Positions 44,159 to 53,919 of a stretch of 64,000 nt of DNA are shown one piece after another (the stretch's first letter is position 1; every line of letters starts with the position of its first letter). The notes under the pieces are model-generated. The model saw nothing but the letters and a program-made list of their open reading frames with translations. It was not told the origin of the DNA and did no database searches. This DNA comes from Thermoactinomyces mirandus (GTDB taxonomy: Bacteria > Bacillota > Bacilli > Thermoactinomycetales > Thermoactinomycetaceae). Where the stretch lies: assembly GCF_013868055.1 (NCBI RefSeq), contig NZ_JACEOL010000014.1, positions 62,001-126,000 on the forward strand, given 5' to 3'. Made by a program: the position numbers and the translations under genes.

Positions 44159-44377
44159 TTATATATTGGCAGAATGGGAGGGGGATTCGTCCAGCCGATT
44201 CATTTCTTTTTGCAACTGCTGAAGATAGGCAATGGTTTCCTGTCTCCGTTCCGGAGAGTATTTGTCCGGATACATTTGCATTTCTTCCAGCAAACGCCGG
44301 GCACGCTCAAAACTGGATGCAAGCAAACGGTAATAGGCCTGTCTGGCAAGTGTCGTTTCAGTGATGGTTGTACTCAT
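44159..44377 (-). CDS. Small helical protein, unknown
   Basis: A 72-residue soluble protein rich in Arg/Glu/Gln (ARQAYYRLLASSFERARRLLEE...AYLQQLQKEMNRL), apparently all helical. GGGAGAGAG lies about 5-13 nt before ATG 44377 and a terminator follows, so it is a believable gene. No family is recognised. Confidence 0.55.
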   Translation of the reverse strand: MSTTITETTLARQAYYRLLASSFERARRLLEEMQMYPDKYSPERRQETIAYLQQLQKEMNRLDESPSHSANI

Positions 44378-44644
44378 CGTACGCTCTCTCCCTGTAAAGT
44401 AATTCCCACAATTATAATCATATCAAAGTTGCAAACAGGAAGAAATCTTGCGGATCTGCCCCTGGAAATGAAAAAAGATGAAAATGAAATCATCAAAGAG
44501 GAGATTGTCGGAGGATAGAGAACATTTTAACAAAACGTTAATATTCCATTGCAAGAATAAAATATTCTATGTTGAAATAGGATGTAGAAGAAAATTACGG
44601 GAGCATGTGACAGTTCCAAAATACAGGAAAAAGAGTGATTATTA

Positions 44645-45652
44645 ATGAAAATTGGCTTTCGAACTATCAAAACAGCGATTGGGATCGCCTTGTCGATTGC
44701 GATTGCCAAATGGTTAGGACTTGAATTTTACACATCAGCCGGAATTATTACCATTCTGTGTATTAAAACAACAAAAAAACAATCCTATCAGACGGCATGG
44801 GAACTTTTTTTCGGTTCACTGGTCGGATTGGGAATCTCGGCCATCGTTTTTGAATGGATCGGGTACCATACATGGACATTGACGATTTTATTATTGTTGC
44901 TGATTCCCATGAGTGTCTATTTGAAGATCAGTGATGGAATCGTAACCAGTACCGTTGTCATTTTGCATCTTTTCATACTGAAAAAAGTAAATATTGATGT
45001 GATTGTTAATGAAATCCTGTTATTGGTGCTTGGAGTTGGTATGGGAATCCTGCTGAATATCTATATGCCCAGTCTGGAAAAAGAACTGAGAGCATATCAA
45101 CGGAAAATTGAAAGCAATTTTAAAACGATTTTGCGTGAGTTTGCCGCGTATCTTTATGAACCGGAGCGCTATTGGGATGGGAAGGAAATTCTGGAGACAG
45201 CGCAGTGGTTAATGGAAGCGAAAGAGCTGGCCATTTTGGATATGGAGAATCAGGATGGTCCAACCGCCAGATATTTCTATCATTATTTTGAAATGAGGGA
45301 AAGGCAATTTGAAATTCTGGAAAGAATTGCGCCGATTGTTTCTGCGCTGGACCGCTCCTGTGAACAGGGTGAAATGATTGCCCGATTCCTGGAGAATCTG
45401 GCCGATGCCGTTCATCCTGGCAATACCGCGCATCTTTATCTGGAAGAGTTGGAGAAATTACGTGAAGATCTCCGAAACTCCCTGCTTCCCCAAACCAGGG
45501 AAGAGTTTGAAACCCGGGCTGCATTATTTCATTTTATAAACGAAATGCGCCGGTATCTGATAATAAAAAGAAATTTGCTCAGGGATTGGGAAGAATTAAT
45601 AAACAAAAAGGAAAAATCAGTATTTGCACAATTAAGGTGGATCCGGAAATAG
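44645..45652 (+). CDS. Aromatic acid exporter family (ArAE/DUF939) membrane protein
   Basis: A 335-residue protein with an N-terminal membrane half (four to five helices, about 1-140: MKIGFRTIKTAIGIALSIAIAKWLG, KKQSYQTAWELFFGSLVG) and a long cytoplasmic helical half (about 145-335). This is the layout of YqjA-like ArAE_1 proteins. Substrate is unknown. ATG 44645 has a weak site (AAAGAGTG). It is monocistronic. Confidence 0.82.
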   Translation: MKIGFRTIKTAIGIALSIAIAKWLGLEFYTSAGIITILCIKTTKKQSYQTAWELFFGSLVGLGISAIVFEWIGYHTWTLTILLLLLIPMSVYLKISDGIVTSTVVILHLFILKKVNIDVIVNEILLLVLGVGMGILLNIYMPSLEKELRAYQRKIESNFKTILREFAAYLYEPERYWDGKEILETAQWLMEAKELAILDMENQDGPTARYFYHYFEMRERQFEILERIAPIVSALDRSCEQGEMIARFLENLADAVHPGNTAHLYLEELEKLREDLRNSLLPQTREEFETRAALFHFINEMRRYLIIKRNLLRDWEELINKKEKSVFAQLRWIRK

Positions 45653-45731
45653 CTTAAAGGGGAAATAGATCCGGCTACTTGGAAAACAGATAAACAGGTG
45701 TGGAATTGTCTCATGAAAGAGCAATCCGGGT

Positions 45732-45950
45732 TCAGAATTTGCGCGGCCGGAAATTGATCTGGATGTTGCGGTGTTGTGCAGGGGGCGCCTGGGATATGGT
45801 TGTTGTGACGGGATTTTTTTCTTCCTCTTCTTCCCGTTCAAAAAGATGGGTCATAAAAATCCATTCTGGCTGAATCATTCCCATGGAAATTTGTGTATAG
45901 GGAAGATATCTGAACCTGTGGTCACTCTCTTTATCGGCTTTTTTTCCCAT
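45732..45950 (-). CDS. Small acidic protein, unknown
   Basis: A 72-residue frame with GGGAGG about 8 nt before ATG 45950. A Glu run (FEREEEEEKNPV) separates two short blocks. No family is recognised. An in-frame ATG at 46013 would lengthen it by 21 residues without a better site. Confidence 0.4.
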   Translation of the reverse strand: MGKKADKESDHRFRYLPYTQISMGMIQPEWIFMTHLFEREEEEEKNPVTTTISQAPPAQHRNIQINFRPRKF

Positions 45951-46049
45951 AACAAGAGCCTCCCTGCCTTTCTGTTTCAAAATGGTAATATATGTGTATG
46001 CAGAGAGGATCATGATGATGAGCAGATCAAACTCTGATTGCCTGTTTTT

Positions 46050-47441
46050 TCATTGTTGGATTCGATCCCGGCGAAGCCATTTGGGATAATGGTTTTTTAA
46101 CAGGCCTCCCGAGACTTTTCCCCAGCCAAGGGGATAACCGTCCACCGTGACAAGGGTCCAGCCTTTGGCAAGTGTTGCGGGCAGTGCTTCTCCTTGCAGA
46201 TATCGTATCAGTTCGGGATCATCCCGCTCAAGGGCATGTACTTGCCGAACCTGGGCTGGTTGGCTTGACAGGGCGAGAGCGTGTGATGGAGCAAAATGAT
46301 TGCGTTTTGCCTGCCCTAAATACCTTCCGGGTCGTTCCACTCTCAATCCTTTGAGAGAAGGAAGTTCTTCGGGAACCTGATACAGATGCTCTCCGAAAAC
46401 GGTGTAGGTATCCTTTAAAAAACTCTCCTCGACATAGGTATGCTCAACAAAGGTTTTCCAGACCTTTTTTGCCGAAGCCGAAACAGGCGGAAATTTGCCG
46501 GTACGCGGTTTTTTGATTTCCTGGTCAGCCGTTTTTTCGAGCAATACCACAAAATGGCCTTCTCCTTTTAAATGATGGGGCCACAGGCGGGCGGCCTCCT
46601 GCAGGGAAGGGTTTTCTTTGTCTGCCCACTCCGGGTGCCCCGGTTGGAAATGGGTTGCTTGGGCGATCGATTTTACCTGAAACTCGGGATGCTTTTCAAG
46701 AAATCTGGAGATCACGCCTTCGTTTTCCGAGGGGTTGAATGTACAGGTAGAGTAAACCAGACGGCCGCCAGGACGTAGCATGGGGGCAGCCGCTTCCAGG
46801 ATCTGCGACTGCAGCAAGGCACATTTTTCAACGGCCCGCAAGCTCCATCTGTTGGAAGCTTCCGGATCTTTCCGAAACATCCCTTCTCCCGAACAGGGCG
46901 CATCAATTAAAATGCCATTAAAAAAATGTGTAAAGCGTTCCGTCAGATGTGCCGGATTTTCGTTCAGGACAACTGCATTTGTCACGCCGCAACGCTCGAG
47001 GTTTTCAACCAGTGCGTGAATGCGTTTGTTATCAATTTCATTGGCAACCAAAATTCCTTTTCCGCGCATTTGAGCTGCTAACTGGGTTGTCTTTCCTCCC
47101 GGAGCCGCACATAAATCGAGAATTTTTTCCCCTGGTTTGGCGGCCAGTGCTTCCGCTGGAGCCATGGCACTGGCATCCTGAATATAGTACAGACCGGCTG
47201 CGTGATAAACGTGTTTTCCCGGACGGTCCCGCTCATGGTCATAATAAAAGGCCTCTTTACACCATGGAACAGGTTCCAGTTGGAACGGCACCTTTTCTTT
47301 AAGCCTGTCCGGCCTGATCTTTAAGGTATTGACACGCAGGCTTCGGATCGGAGCATGCTGATATGTATTGAGAAAAGCAGGGTATTCATCTTTTAACAGA
47401 AATTGCATCAGTTGCAAAAAATCTTGCGGAAGAGATTGCAC
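46050..47441 (-). CDS. rsmF: rRNA (cytosine-C5-)-methyltransferase, RsmF-like
   Basis: A SAM-dependent RNA m5C methyltransferase of the Nol1/Nop2/Sun group. The 463-residue protein has motif I LDLCAAPGGKTTQLA, motif IV DAPCSGEGMFRKDP and the catalytic-Cys motif YSTCTFNPSENEGV. A C-terminal PUA-like RNA-binding region (about 370-460: RYLQGEALPATLAKGWTLVTVDGYPLGWGK) supports RsmF rather than RsmB. It starts at GTG 47441 with AAGGAGG 8 nt upstream. Confidence 0.9.
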   Translation of the reverse strand: MQSLPQDFLQLMQFLLKDEYPAFLNTYQHAPIRSLRVNTLKIRPDRLKEKVPFQLEPVPWCKEAFYYDHERDRPGKHVYHAAGLYYIQDASAMAPAEALAAKPGEKILDLCAAPGGKTTQLAAQMRGKGILVANEIDNKRIHALVENLERCGVTNAVVLNENPAHLTERFTHFFNGILIDAPCSGEGMFRKDPEASNRWSLRAVEKCALLQSQILEAAAPMLRPGGRLVYSTCTFNPSENEGVISRFLEKHPEFQVKSIAQATHFQPGHPEWADKENPSLQEAARLWPHHLKGEGHFVVLLEKTADQEIKKPRTGKFPPVSASAKKVWKTFVEHTYVEESFLKDTYTVFGEHLYQVPEELPSLKGLRVERPGRYLGQAKRNHFAPSHALALSSQPAQVRQVHALERDDPELIRYLQGEALPATLAKGWTLVTVDGYPLGWGKVSGGLLKNHYPKWLRRDRIQQ

Positions 47442-47489
47442 AATCGGTTCCTCCTTATTGGTCAGTCCGTCCTTCAGATAAGTTGATCA

Positions 47490-47540
47490 TTATCTTATCA
47501 TAAATGTAAAAGAAAGACCCTCGCCCAAAAATTCTGTCAT
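47490..47540 (-). CDS. Putative 16-residue micro-ORF overlapping the HTH-TPR regulator stop
   Basis: ATGA: the start codon at 47540 shares four bases with the TGA stop of the HTH-TPR gene. It encodes MTEFLGEGLSFTFMIR. There is a weak GGACGG upstream within the regulator. Tiny peptide genes directly behind XRE-TPR regulators are often their signalling peptides in Firmicutes. That link is inferred here from position only. Confidence 0.3.
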   Translation of the reverse strand: MTEFLGEGLSFTFMIR

Positions 47541-48862
47541 GCTTTAATTCCGTCCAGCTCGCGCAAGCGAAGTTGTGTCTGCAGTTGATCCAATATTTCA
47601 ATATATTTCTCCTTATCCCCTATTTTCTTCCAGCACTCGGACAAATTAAGCAGAATTCTTTCTTTCTGCCGTGAGAAATTATAGGAATTCGCGATTTTTA
47701 GCGCTTCATTGTAAGGGGAAGTGGCATACTGAAACTGATTGTTCTCGAGATAATAATCGCCCAAAGCCATTAATGATTCGCAGTAACGGTGGGCATCATT
47801 GTATTGTTTTCCCCGGGCAACAGCCGCCGACAGGCTTTCGTAAGCATCCTGCCATCTTTCCATTTTGCTGTACAATTTTCCAAGCTGGGTCAAGGTGGTG
47901 ACAAGCAGGTATTTTTTATCTTTTAATTTGTTTTCCAGACGAAGAGCCAATTGGTAACAGTTCTCAGCCGACTGGTAATCATTGGCGTTTTGCAGGATAT
48001 TTCCCCACACAGTAAGTAATTTAACAGCCCGTTCATGTGTGCCGTTGGTACGGGCTATATATAATCCTTCGCGAGCATATGACAGTGCCTGGTTAATTCC
48101 CTTCTTTCGATTTAATAAAGTAGCCTTCAGTTCATACATGCTAAGCTTTACTTCGAGGCTATCAATCTGCTGAATCTCGGACCACAGTTCATTAAGGATC
48201 TGCAAGGCTTCATCCGTACGGTACATTTTTTCCAGGTAAGACACCTTGGCAATGGACAAATAATATTTTATATCAGCCCGGTCATTTCCAGGCTTGAATG
48301 TTTTCAATCCCCGATTGTTATATTCCAGTGCTTTATTCAAATCGTTATCCCTAAAATAGTAGATTTTTCCCAATTCATACAAGCAGGCAGATTTTATATT
48401 GGATTCGGTCGACGTATTTTTTTCGTCGATGAATTGAATCGATTGGAGGAGATACTTTTCTGCTCTTTTCAGCTTGTTTTTCTTTACATAACAAAGTCCT
48501 TTTAAATACAAGATGACATCCATATATTGGCCTTTGCATTGTTTCTGTAATTCCCGGAGGCGTTCCAATGCACCGTCACAATCCAGGTTGATACAGGTTT
48601 CAATAAGAAAAAGAAGAATCTTGATCTGGTTATTGGTTTCATTTTCCCGATGAATCAATTCAGGGATCTGGGAAACATCATAACCCAGTTTTTGGCAGTA
48701 ATAAAGGCGGTTTTGTGGTTTTACTGTCGGCACACCGCGTTCAATACTGGAAATGGTAGCGAAAGAAATATGTTCATCCTCTAAATCTTTTAAACGCAGC
48801 CCCCGTTTTTTACGGATTTTCCGCAACGCTTCACCAAAAGCTTTCAGGTCATCTTTGTTCAA
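47537..48862 (-). CDS. XRE-type HTH-TPR transcriptional regulator (RRNPPA-like)
   Basis: A 441-residue cytoplasmic protein. N-terminal XRE helix-turn-helix (about 5-60, LRKIRKKRGLRLKDLEDEHI, ISFATISSIERGVPT) followed by about nine TPR units (for example LKGLCYVKKNKLKRAEKYLL, ALEYNNRGLKTF, ALRLENKLKDKKY). This architecture is shared by PlcR, PrgX, NprR and Rap-related sensors that bind short peptides. I prefer TTG 48862, 6 nt after AGAGGGTG; GTG 48871 is an alternative. A decayed paralog lies at 3560-4745. A micro-ORF overlaps its stop. Confidence 0.88.
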   Translation of the reverse strand: MNKDDLKAFGEALRKIRKKRGLRLKDLEDEHISFATISSIERGVPTVKPQNRLYYCQKLGYDVSQIPELIHRENETNNQIKILLFLIETCINLDCDGALERLRELQKQCKGQYMDVILYLKGLCYVKKNKLKRAEKYLLQSIQFIDEKNTSTESNIKSACLYELGKIYYFRDNDLNKALEYNNRGLKTFKPGNDRADIKYYLSIAKVSYLEKMYRTDEALQILNELWSEIQQIDSLEVKLSMYELKATLLNRKKGINQALSYAREGLYIARTNGTHERAVKLLTVWGNILQNANDYQSAENCYQLALRLENKLKDKKYLLVTTLTQLGKLYSKMERWQDAYESLSAAVARGKQYNDAHRYCESLMALGDYYLENNQFQYATSPYNEALKIANSYNFSRQKERILLNLSECWKKIGDKEKYIEILDQLQTQLRLRELDGIKA

Positions 48863-49135
48863 GTGTATCACCCTCTTGTATTTATCATATTTAGTAATCT
48901 CATATTTGTCTATATATTCTGTGCAAGGAATTATAAATTTTAATATTTGTCCATTTTGTTAATTAAAGAAATCGTTTTTTTATCGGTTTTTTGGCGGAAA
49001 ATCGCTTTATTTAAAACAGAAAATCTTTAGTTTAAATAAATGGGTTATCTTTACTGCTGTTTCTGATTGCGATAGGAATAAATTAAGATTATATAGAAAC
49101 ACCTAGAAAATCAAACTGGAAAGGTTTTGAATCAG

Positions 49136-50095
49136 ATGAAACTTCCTATCTCATTCGAACAGGTTGTTGTTGCAAGGAAACGGATTCAGGGCAACATTCA
49201 CCCGACTCCAGTCATCACTTCCCGTACGCTTGATGAATGGGCGGGGTGTAAAGTATTCCTCAAATGCGAAAACCTGCAACGAACCGGATCTTTTAAATTT
49301 CGCGGAGCATACCACGCGATTGGCCAGCTGACTCCGGAGCAGAAAAAACGAGGTATCATTGCTTTTTCTTCAGGAAATCATGCTCAGGCGACAGCTCTGG
49401 CGGCCCGTCTTCTCGGCGTTCCGGCTGTGATCTCTATGCCGGCTGATGCCCCACAAGTAAAAATAGTAGCGACACGTGGTTATGGCGCTGAAACTGTTTT
49501 TTATAACCGGTTTACGGAGGACCGGGAAGAAGTGACACGCCGTATTGCGGAAAAACGGCAATTGACGCTTATTCCGCCATATAATCACCCCGATATCATG
49601 GCAGGAGCGGGGACGGCCGCCATGGAACTACTGGAACAAGTTTCCGATCTGGGTGCCGTCATTACTCCGGTTGGTGGGGGCGGTCTTCTCTCCGGAACCG
49701 CTGTTGCCTCAAAGAGGATGTCCTCCGGTATTTCTGTTTTCGGAGTTGAACCGGAAAACGCTGATGATACCCGCCGTTCGCTCCTTGCAGGACGACGTCT
49801 GACCATTCCGGCTCCCGAAACGATTGCCGATGGTCTTCGCATCACCACACCTGGAGAACTTACTTTTCCAGTCATTCAATCCCATGTAGATGACATTGTG
49901 ACGGTCAGCGAAAAGATGATCAAAGAAGCGGTCCGTTTTGCCATCATGCGTCTGAAGTTGGTAATAGAACCTTCCGGTGCCGTCCCGTTAGCGGCACTTC
50001 TTGACCGCCGTTTCCCGCGAAGTCTGCACCGTGTGGGTGTAATCGTCAGTGGTGGGAACATGGATCCGGCAGTCTTGGCCAGGCTGTTGGAATAG
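49136..50095 (+). CDS. PLP-dependent threonine/serine dehydratase
   Basis: A fold-type II enzyme deaminating L-threonine or L-serine (or hydroxyaspartate in close relatives). The 319-residue protein has the Schiff-base Lys motif GSFKFRGAYHA, the SSGNHAQATALAARLLGVPA loop and the phosphate-binding Gly cluster VGGGGLLSG. It lacks the C-terminal ACT regulatory domain of biosynthetic IlvA. It could still serve isoleucine synthesis as a feedback-free source of 2-ketobutyrate. I prefer ATG 49136, 11 nt after GGAAAGG. It is monocistronic. Confidence 0.88.
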   Translation: MKLPISFEQVVVARKRIQGNIHPTPVITSRTLDEWAGCKVFLKCENLQRTGSFKFRGAYHAIGQLTPEQKKRGIIAFSSGNHAQATALAARLLGVPAVISMPADAPQVKIVATRGYGAETVFYNRFTEDREEVTRRIAEKRQLTLIPPYNHPDIMAGAGTAAMELLEQVSDLGAVITPVGGGGLLSGTAVASKRMSSGISVFGVEPENADDTRRSLLAGRRLTIPAPETIADGLRITTPGELTFPVIQSHVDDIVTVSEKMIKEAVRFAIMRLKLVIEPSGAVPLAALLDRRFPRSLHRVGVIVSGGNMDPAVLARLLE

Positions 50096-50265
50096 GCCGG
50101 AGTTTTCTCCAATCCACTGATATGAAAGGATGGAGATGCTTGTTAACCTGAAGACGGAAAAACCCTGTTACTTTTGCATGTACAGGATCGGTTTCCAAGG
50201 TCTAGCCGCGTTTTGGGCAGGCAATACTGAAAGAAAGATGCAGAAAAGGAAATGGTGGTTTTCTG

Positions 50266-51753
50266 ATGAGCAAGGGTAAAACACCGTGGTGGCAGAACAA
50301 AACGCTAAACAGTCATCTGGAAACAAATATAAAAATACTGAATGATATCCTGGGAGTCGGCAAAAGTTTTGACATGATCTGCCGTCGCACAAAGTTTTGG
50401 GGAAAAGCATGCGCTTTTTATTTTGTAGACGGTTTTGCCAAGGACATGATCATGAACCGGATCATGAACCGGCTGGCTGACTTGAAAGGGGAAGATCTGA
50501 AGTCACAAGTAATCAGTCGCCTCCTGGACACAGAGATTGCCTATATTGAAGTGGATCAGACCGATAAACTGGGGGAAATTGTGAATGCCGTATTATCCGG
50601 ACCCACCGTTTTGCTGATTGACGGGGAAACGACTGCCATTATCATTGATGCCCGAACTTATCCCGTGCGCGGACCTGAAGAACCGGATACGGAAAGAGTG
50701 GTGCGGGGAGCACGGGATGGATTTGTAGAGACGATTATTTTTAACACGGCCCTGACCCGCCGCCATGTACGCGATCCCGGTTTGCGAATGGAGTATTTGC
50801 AAGTGGGGCGCCGGTCAAAGACGGATATTTGCCTGGCTTATGTGGAGGATCTGGCAGATCCCCGCGTTGTGGAAGAACTCCGGACGTCGATTAAAAAGAT
50901 CGATACCGACAGTTTGCATATGGCGGAAAAAACCCTGGAGGAACATCTGTTCAAGCGATATTGGAATCCCTACCCCATGGTCCGGTTTACGGAACGTCCG
51001 GATGTGGCCGCTGTTCATCTGATGGAGGGGCATGTCCTGATCTATGTGGATACTTCACCCAGTGTAATGATTACGCCCTCCACTTTTTTTCACCATGTGC
51101 AGCATGCTGAGGAGTATCGCCAGAAACCGGTTGTTGGCGCGTTTATGCGCCTGGTTCGCCTGTTGGCGATGGGATTTTCCCTGTTTTTATTGCCGGTTTT
51201 TTATCTGATGACAATTCATGCCGAGTCCCTGCCTCCGCTTCTGCAGTTTATCGCCATTGAAAACAACGCCAGGCTCCCCTTGTTTTTGCAATTTGTAATT
51301 GCCGAAGTGTGGATTGAAATTTTGCGCATGGCTTCGATTCATACTCCATCGCCACTTGCGACAGCGATGGGATTAATTGCCGGGATATTATTGGGAGAAA
51401 TCGCGATCAATGTGGGCTGGTTTGCTTCGGAAACCGTGTTGTATGTAGCGCTGGCGGTAATCGGAACATTTGCCACTCCCAGTTATGAGATGGGAGTGGC
51501 AAACAAGATTGTACGCCTGGGATTGCTGGCTGTAACCGCAATGTTCGGGATTGCCGGCTTTGTGATTGGCTGTGTGGCCCTGGTGATCTGGCTGGCCCGA
51601 ATCAAAGTGCTGATCACTCCTTATTTATGGCCTTTGATTCCCTTTGACGGAAGAGCGTTGATTGATGTGCTGATCCGCTCACCTATGCCCAATAAAACAA
51701 AACGGCCGAGTGCCATTTCCCGACAAGATCCTGACAGGCAACCGGAGAATTAA
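50266..51753 (+). CDS. spoVAF: Spore germination membrane protein SpoVAF
   Basis: A GerA-A-subunit-like protein of the spore inner membrane. The 495-residue protein has an N-terminal soluble domain (about 1-290, including DGETTAIIIDARTYPVRGPEEPDTERVVRGARDGFVE) and a C-terminal membrane half with five or six helices ending in a basic tail. SpoVAF works with the spoVA Ca-DPA channel or germinosome, but no other spoVA gene is near. Forespore-specific expression is expected, but I could not identify a sigma-G promoter with certainty. Confidence 0.92.
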   Translation: MSKGKTPWWQNKTLNSHLETNIKILNDILGVGKSFDMICRRTKFWGKACAFYFVDGFAKDMIMNRIMNRLADLKGEDLKSQVISRLLDTEIAYIEVDQTDKLGEIVNAVLSGPTVLLIDGETTAIIIDARTYPVRGPEEPDTERVVRGARDGFVETIIFNTALTRRHVRDPGLRMEYLQVGRRSKTDICLAYVEDLADPRVVEELRTSIKKIDTDSLHMAEKTLEEHLFKRYWNPYPMVRFTERPDVAAVHLMEGHVLIYVDTSPSVMITPSTFFHHVQHAEEYRQKPVVGAFMRLVRLLAMGFSLFLLPVFYLMTIHAESLPPLLQFIAIENNARLPLFLQFVIAEVWIEILRMASIHTPSPLATAMGLIAGILLGEIAINVGWFASETVLYVALAVIGTFATPSYEMGVANKIVRLGLLAVTAMFGIAGFVIGCVALVIWLARIKVLITPYLWPLIPFDGRALIDVLIRSPMPNKTKRPSAISRQDPDRQPEN

Positions 51754-51878
51754 AGTTACGCCGGTCTTGTCCCGCCTCCGTCCTGCAAGGCGGAATGTTC
51801 TCTCAACCCGTTTTGCCTGTTTTCCCTTGTCTTCGCTTTGGGACTGTAAACCAATCCTTTTTTCTCCATTCGTTAATT

Positions 51879-51917
51879 GACAAGCTTTGGATAAGTTTCC
51901 ATTGCTTGTCTTTTTTG
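51879..51917 (+). terminator. Terminator upstream of lcfA
   Basis: GACAAGC (51879-51885) pairs with GCTTGTC (51904-51910), then T6. It probably ends spoVAF transcription. The rest of 51754-52075 is AT-rich and holds no gene I can see. Confidence 0.65.
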
Positions 51918-52075
51918 TATTCGTCCAAGAACCGTTTATTTATAATGAATATTTTTTAAAAAATAAATGTTTAAAAATATCGTGAAATTAGATAAAATAA
52001 TTTTGATTAATCATAATTTATCATAAATATATTAAGTTGGGTATTTTACCCATCAGACATCGGGGAGGAGTTCAG

Positions 52076-53782
52076 ATGACACAAACAAATAAATTGTGGC
52101 TTCGTCATTATCCTCCACAAGTTCCTGCAACATTAACCTATCCGGATGTGCCAATAACACAGTTTCTAATCGATGCAGCCAATGACTATCCCAACCGGGA
52201 AGCATTGGTGTTTCTGGGAAAAAGCATGACATATCGCCAGCTTATGAATGATGTTTACCGCTTTGCACGGGCGTTGAGAAGACTGGGAGTCGGACAGGGT
52301 GAACGGGTCGGGATTATGCTTCCAAATTCGCCCCAGGCTGTAATTGCCAATTTTGCCTCTCTGTTTGTCGGTGCCATTGTCGTGCAGATTAACCCGCTCT
52401 ATATGAGGAAAGAGTTGCTCCACCAGCTGCGTGATTCGGGTGCAGAAACCATCGTCTGTCTGGATCAGGTTTGGCCCAGAGTGCAAGAGGTAAAGCCGGA
52501 AACCGATCTGAAACGGATTATTGTAACCCGTTTAAGCGACTATCTCCTGTTTCCGAAAAATTGGCTCTATTCCTTCAAAACGAGATTTGAGGGGCAGCAT
52601 GCAAGTATCAGATATGATTCGCAAACCTATTCGTTTCTCTCCTTAATAAGAAATGCCCCCTCGGACCCCATGGAACCGACCTGTCAGTCGACTGAAGATG
52701 TGGCACTTTTGCAGTACACTGGCGGAACAACCGGTCTGGCCAAAGGTGCGATGCTCACACACCGGAATCTGGTTGCCAATTGCTGTCAGGCGGAAGCCTG
52801 GCTGTACAAAACAAGGCGTGATCAACACTATTCTTTTGTTGGTGCCTTGCCTTTTTTCCACGTTTATGGCCTGACCGCCGTGATGAATCTGGCGATGAGA
52901 ATGGCCGCCAGAATTATTCTGGTTCCGAAGTTTGATCTGGATCTGGTTCTCAGGCTGATTGCCAAATACAAACCTTCTTTTTTCCCTGGAGCCCCGACCA
53001 TGTATGTCGGTTTGATCAACCATCCGAAAATCAGCCGCTACGACCTGTCATCAATTGAGGCGTGTCTGAGCGGTTCGGCTCCACTACCGCTGGAGGTGCA
53101 GGAACAGTTTGAAAAAATATCCGGCGGGGTCCTGGTGGAAGGTTACGGGATGACGGAAACGTCGCCGGTTACCCATTCCAATCTGCTGTGGGACCGCAAG
53201 AAAAGCGGAACAATCGGCATTCCGTGGCCTGATACCGATGCACGAATTGTGGATATGAACACTGGTGAGATTCTGCCTCCGGGCAAGCAAGGAGAACTGC
53301 AGGTAAAAGGGCCGCAAGTGATGAAAGGGTACTGGAGGCGGCCGCAGGAAACGGAAAAAGTGCTGAAGGACGGATGGCTGAGTACCGGAGATATTGCCAG
53401 GATGGATGAAGATGGATACTTCTATATCATGGATCGCAAGAAAGATGTCATTATTGCAGGCGGATTCAATATCTATCCCCGCGAGGTGGAAGATATCCTC
53501 TATGAACATGAAGCCGTCCAGGAAGCCGCTGTTATTGGAATCAAAGATGATTACCGGGGAGAGACAGTCAAGGCGTATGTCGTGCTGAAAAAGGGGAAAT
53601 ACGTGACGGCTGGAGAACTGGATCGCTTTTGCCGTGGCCGACTGGCCAAATATAAAGTTCCCCGGGTGTATGAATTTTGCAACGAACTTCCCAAAAGCTC
53701 AGTAGGAAAAGTATTGCGCCGGGTTTTATCGGAAGAGGAAAAAAAGAAGCAATTACCGTCTGACTACAAGCAGGATGCTTAA
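52076..53782 (+). CDS. lcfA: Long-chain fatty acid-CoA ligase
   Basis: Activates fatty acids to acyl-CoA for beta-oxidation. The 568-residue ANL superfamily enzyme has the AMP-binding signature YTGGTTGLAKGAMLTH, the linker LSTGDIARMDEDGYFYIMDRKKDVIIAGGFNIYPREVE and the C-terminal catalytic Lys in PKSSVGKVLRR. I chose ATG 52076, 5 nt after GGGGAGGAG; the earlier ATG 52037 has no site. It is followed by fadR. The gene order lcfA-fadR-etfB-etfA equals Bacillus except that fadB is absent. Confidence 0.95.
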   Translation: MTQTNKLWLRHYPPQVPATLTYPDVPITQFLIDAANDYPNREALVFLGKSMTYRQLMNDVYRFARALRRLGVGQGERVGIMLPNSPQAVIANFASLFVGAIVVQINPLYMRKELLHQLRDSGAETIVCLDQVWPRVQEVKPETDLKRIIVTRLSDYLLFPKNWLYSFKTRFEGQHASIRYDSQTYSFLSLIRNAPSDPMEPTCQSTEDVALLQYTGGTTGLAKGAMLTHRNLVANCCQAEAWLYKTRRDQHYSFVGALPFFHVYGLTAVMNLAMRMAARIILVPKFDLDLVLRLIAKYKPSFFPGAPTMYVGLINHPKISRYDLSSIEACLSGSAPLPLEVQEQFEKISGGVLVEGYGMTETSPVTHSNLLWDRKKSGTIGIPWPDTDARIVDMNTGEILPPGKQGELQVKGPQVMKGYWRRPQETEKVLKDGWLSTGDIARMDEDGYFYIMDRKKDVIIAGGFNIYPREVEDILYEHEAVQEAAVIGIKDDYRGETVKAYVVLKKGKYVTAGELDRFCRGRLAKYKVPRVYEFCNELPKSSVGKVLRRVLSEEEKKKQLPSDYKQDA

Positions 53783-53841
53783 AAACATAAAAAATTCAAA
53801 TAATACACTTTATTCAACTTTGCAAAATCTGTTCAAATGAA

Positions 53842-53870
53842 TTGACAATTAAAAATGTTTATCCTAAACT
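53842..53870 (+). promoter_or_regulatory. fadR-etfBA promoter
   Basis: TTGACA (53842-53847), a 17-nt spacer and TAAACT (53865-53870). The FadR-type operator lies 5 nt downstream and so covers the transcription start. Confidence 0.8.
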
Positions 53871-53875
53871 TAAAT

Positions 53876-53893
53876 TGAATGAATAGTCATTCA
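53876..53893. promoter_or_regulatory. FadR operator
   Basis: TGAATGAATAGTCATTCA fits the FadR (YsiA) consensus of B. subtilis, TGAATGAMTANTCATTCA, at all 18 positions. It sits between the promoter and the fadR ribosome site, implying autorepression relieved by long-chain acyl-CoA. Confidence 0.93.
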
Positions 53894-53919
53894 TATGAAG
53901 CAAGAGAGGAATTTTGACA

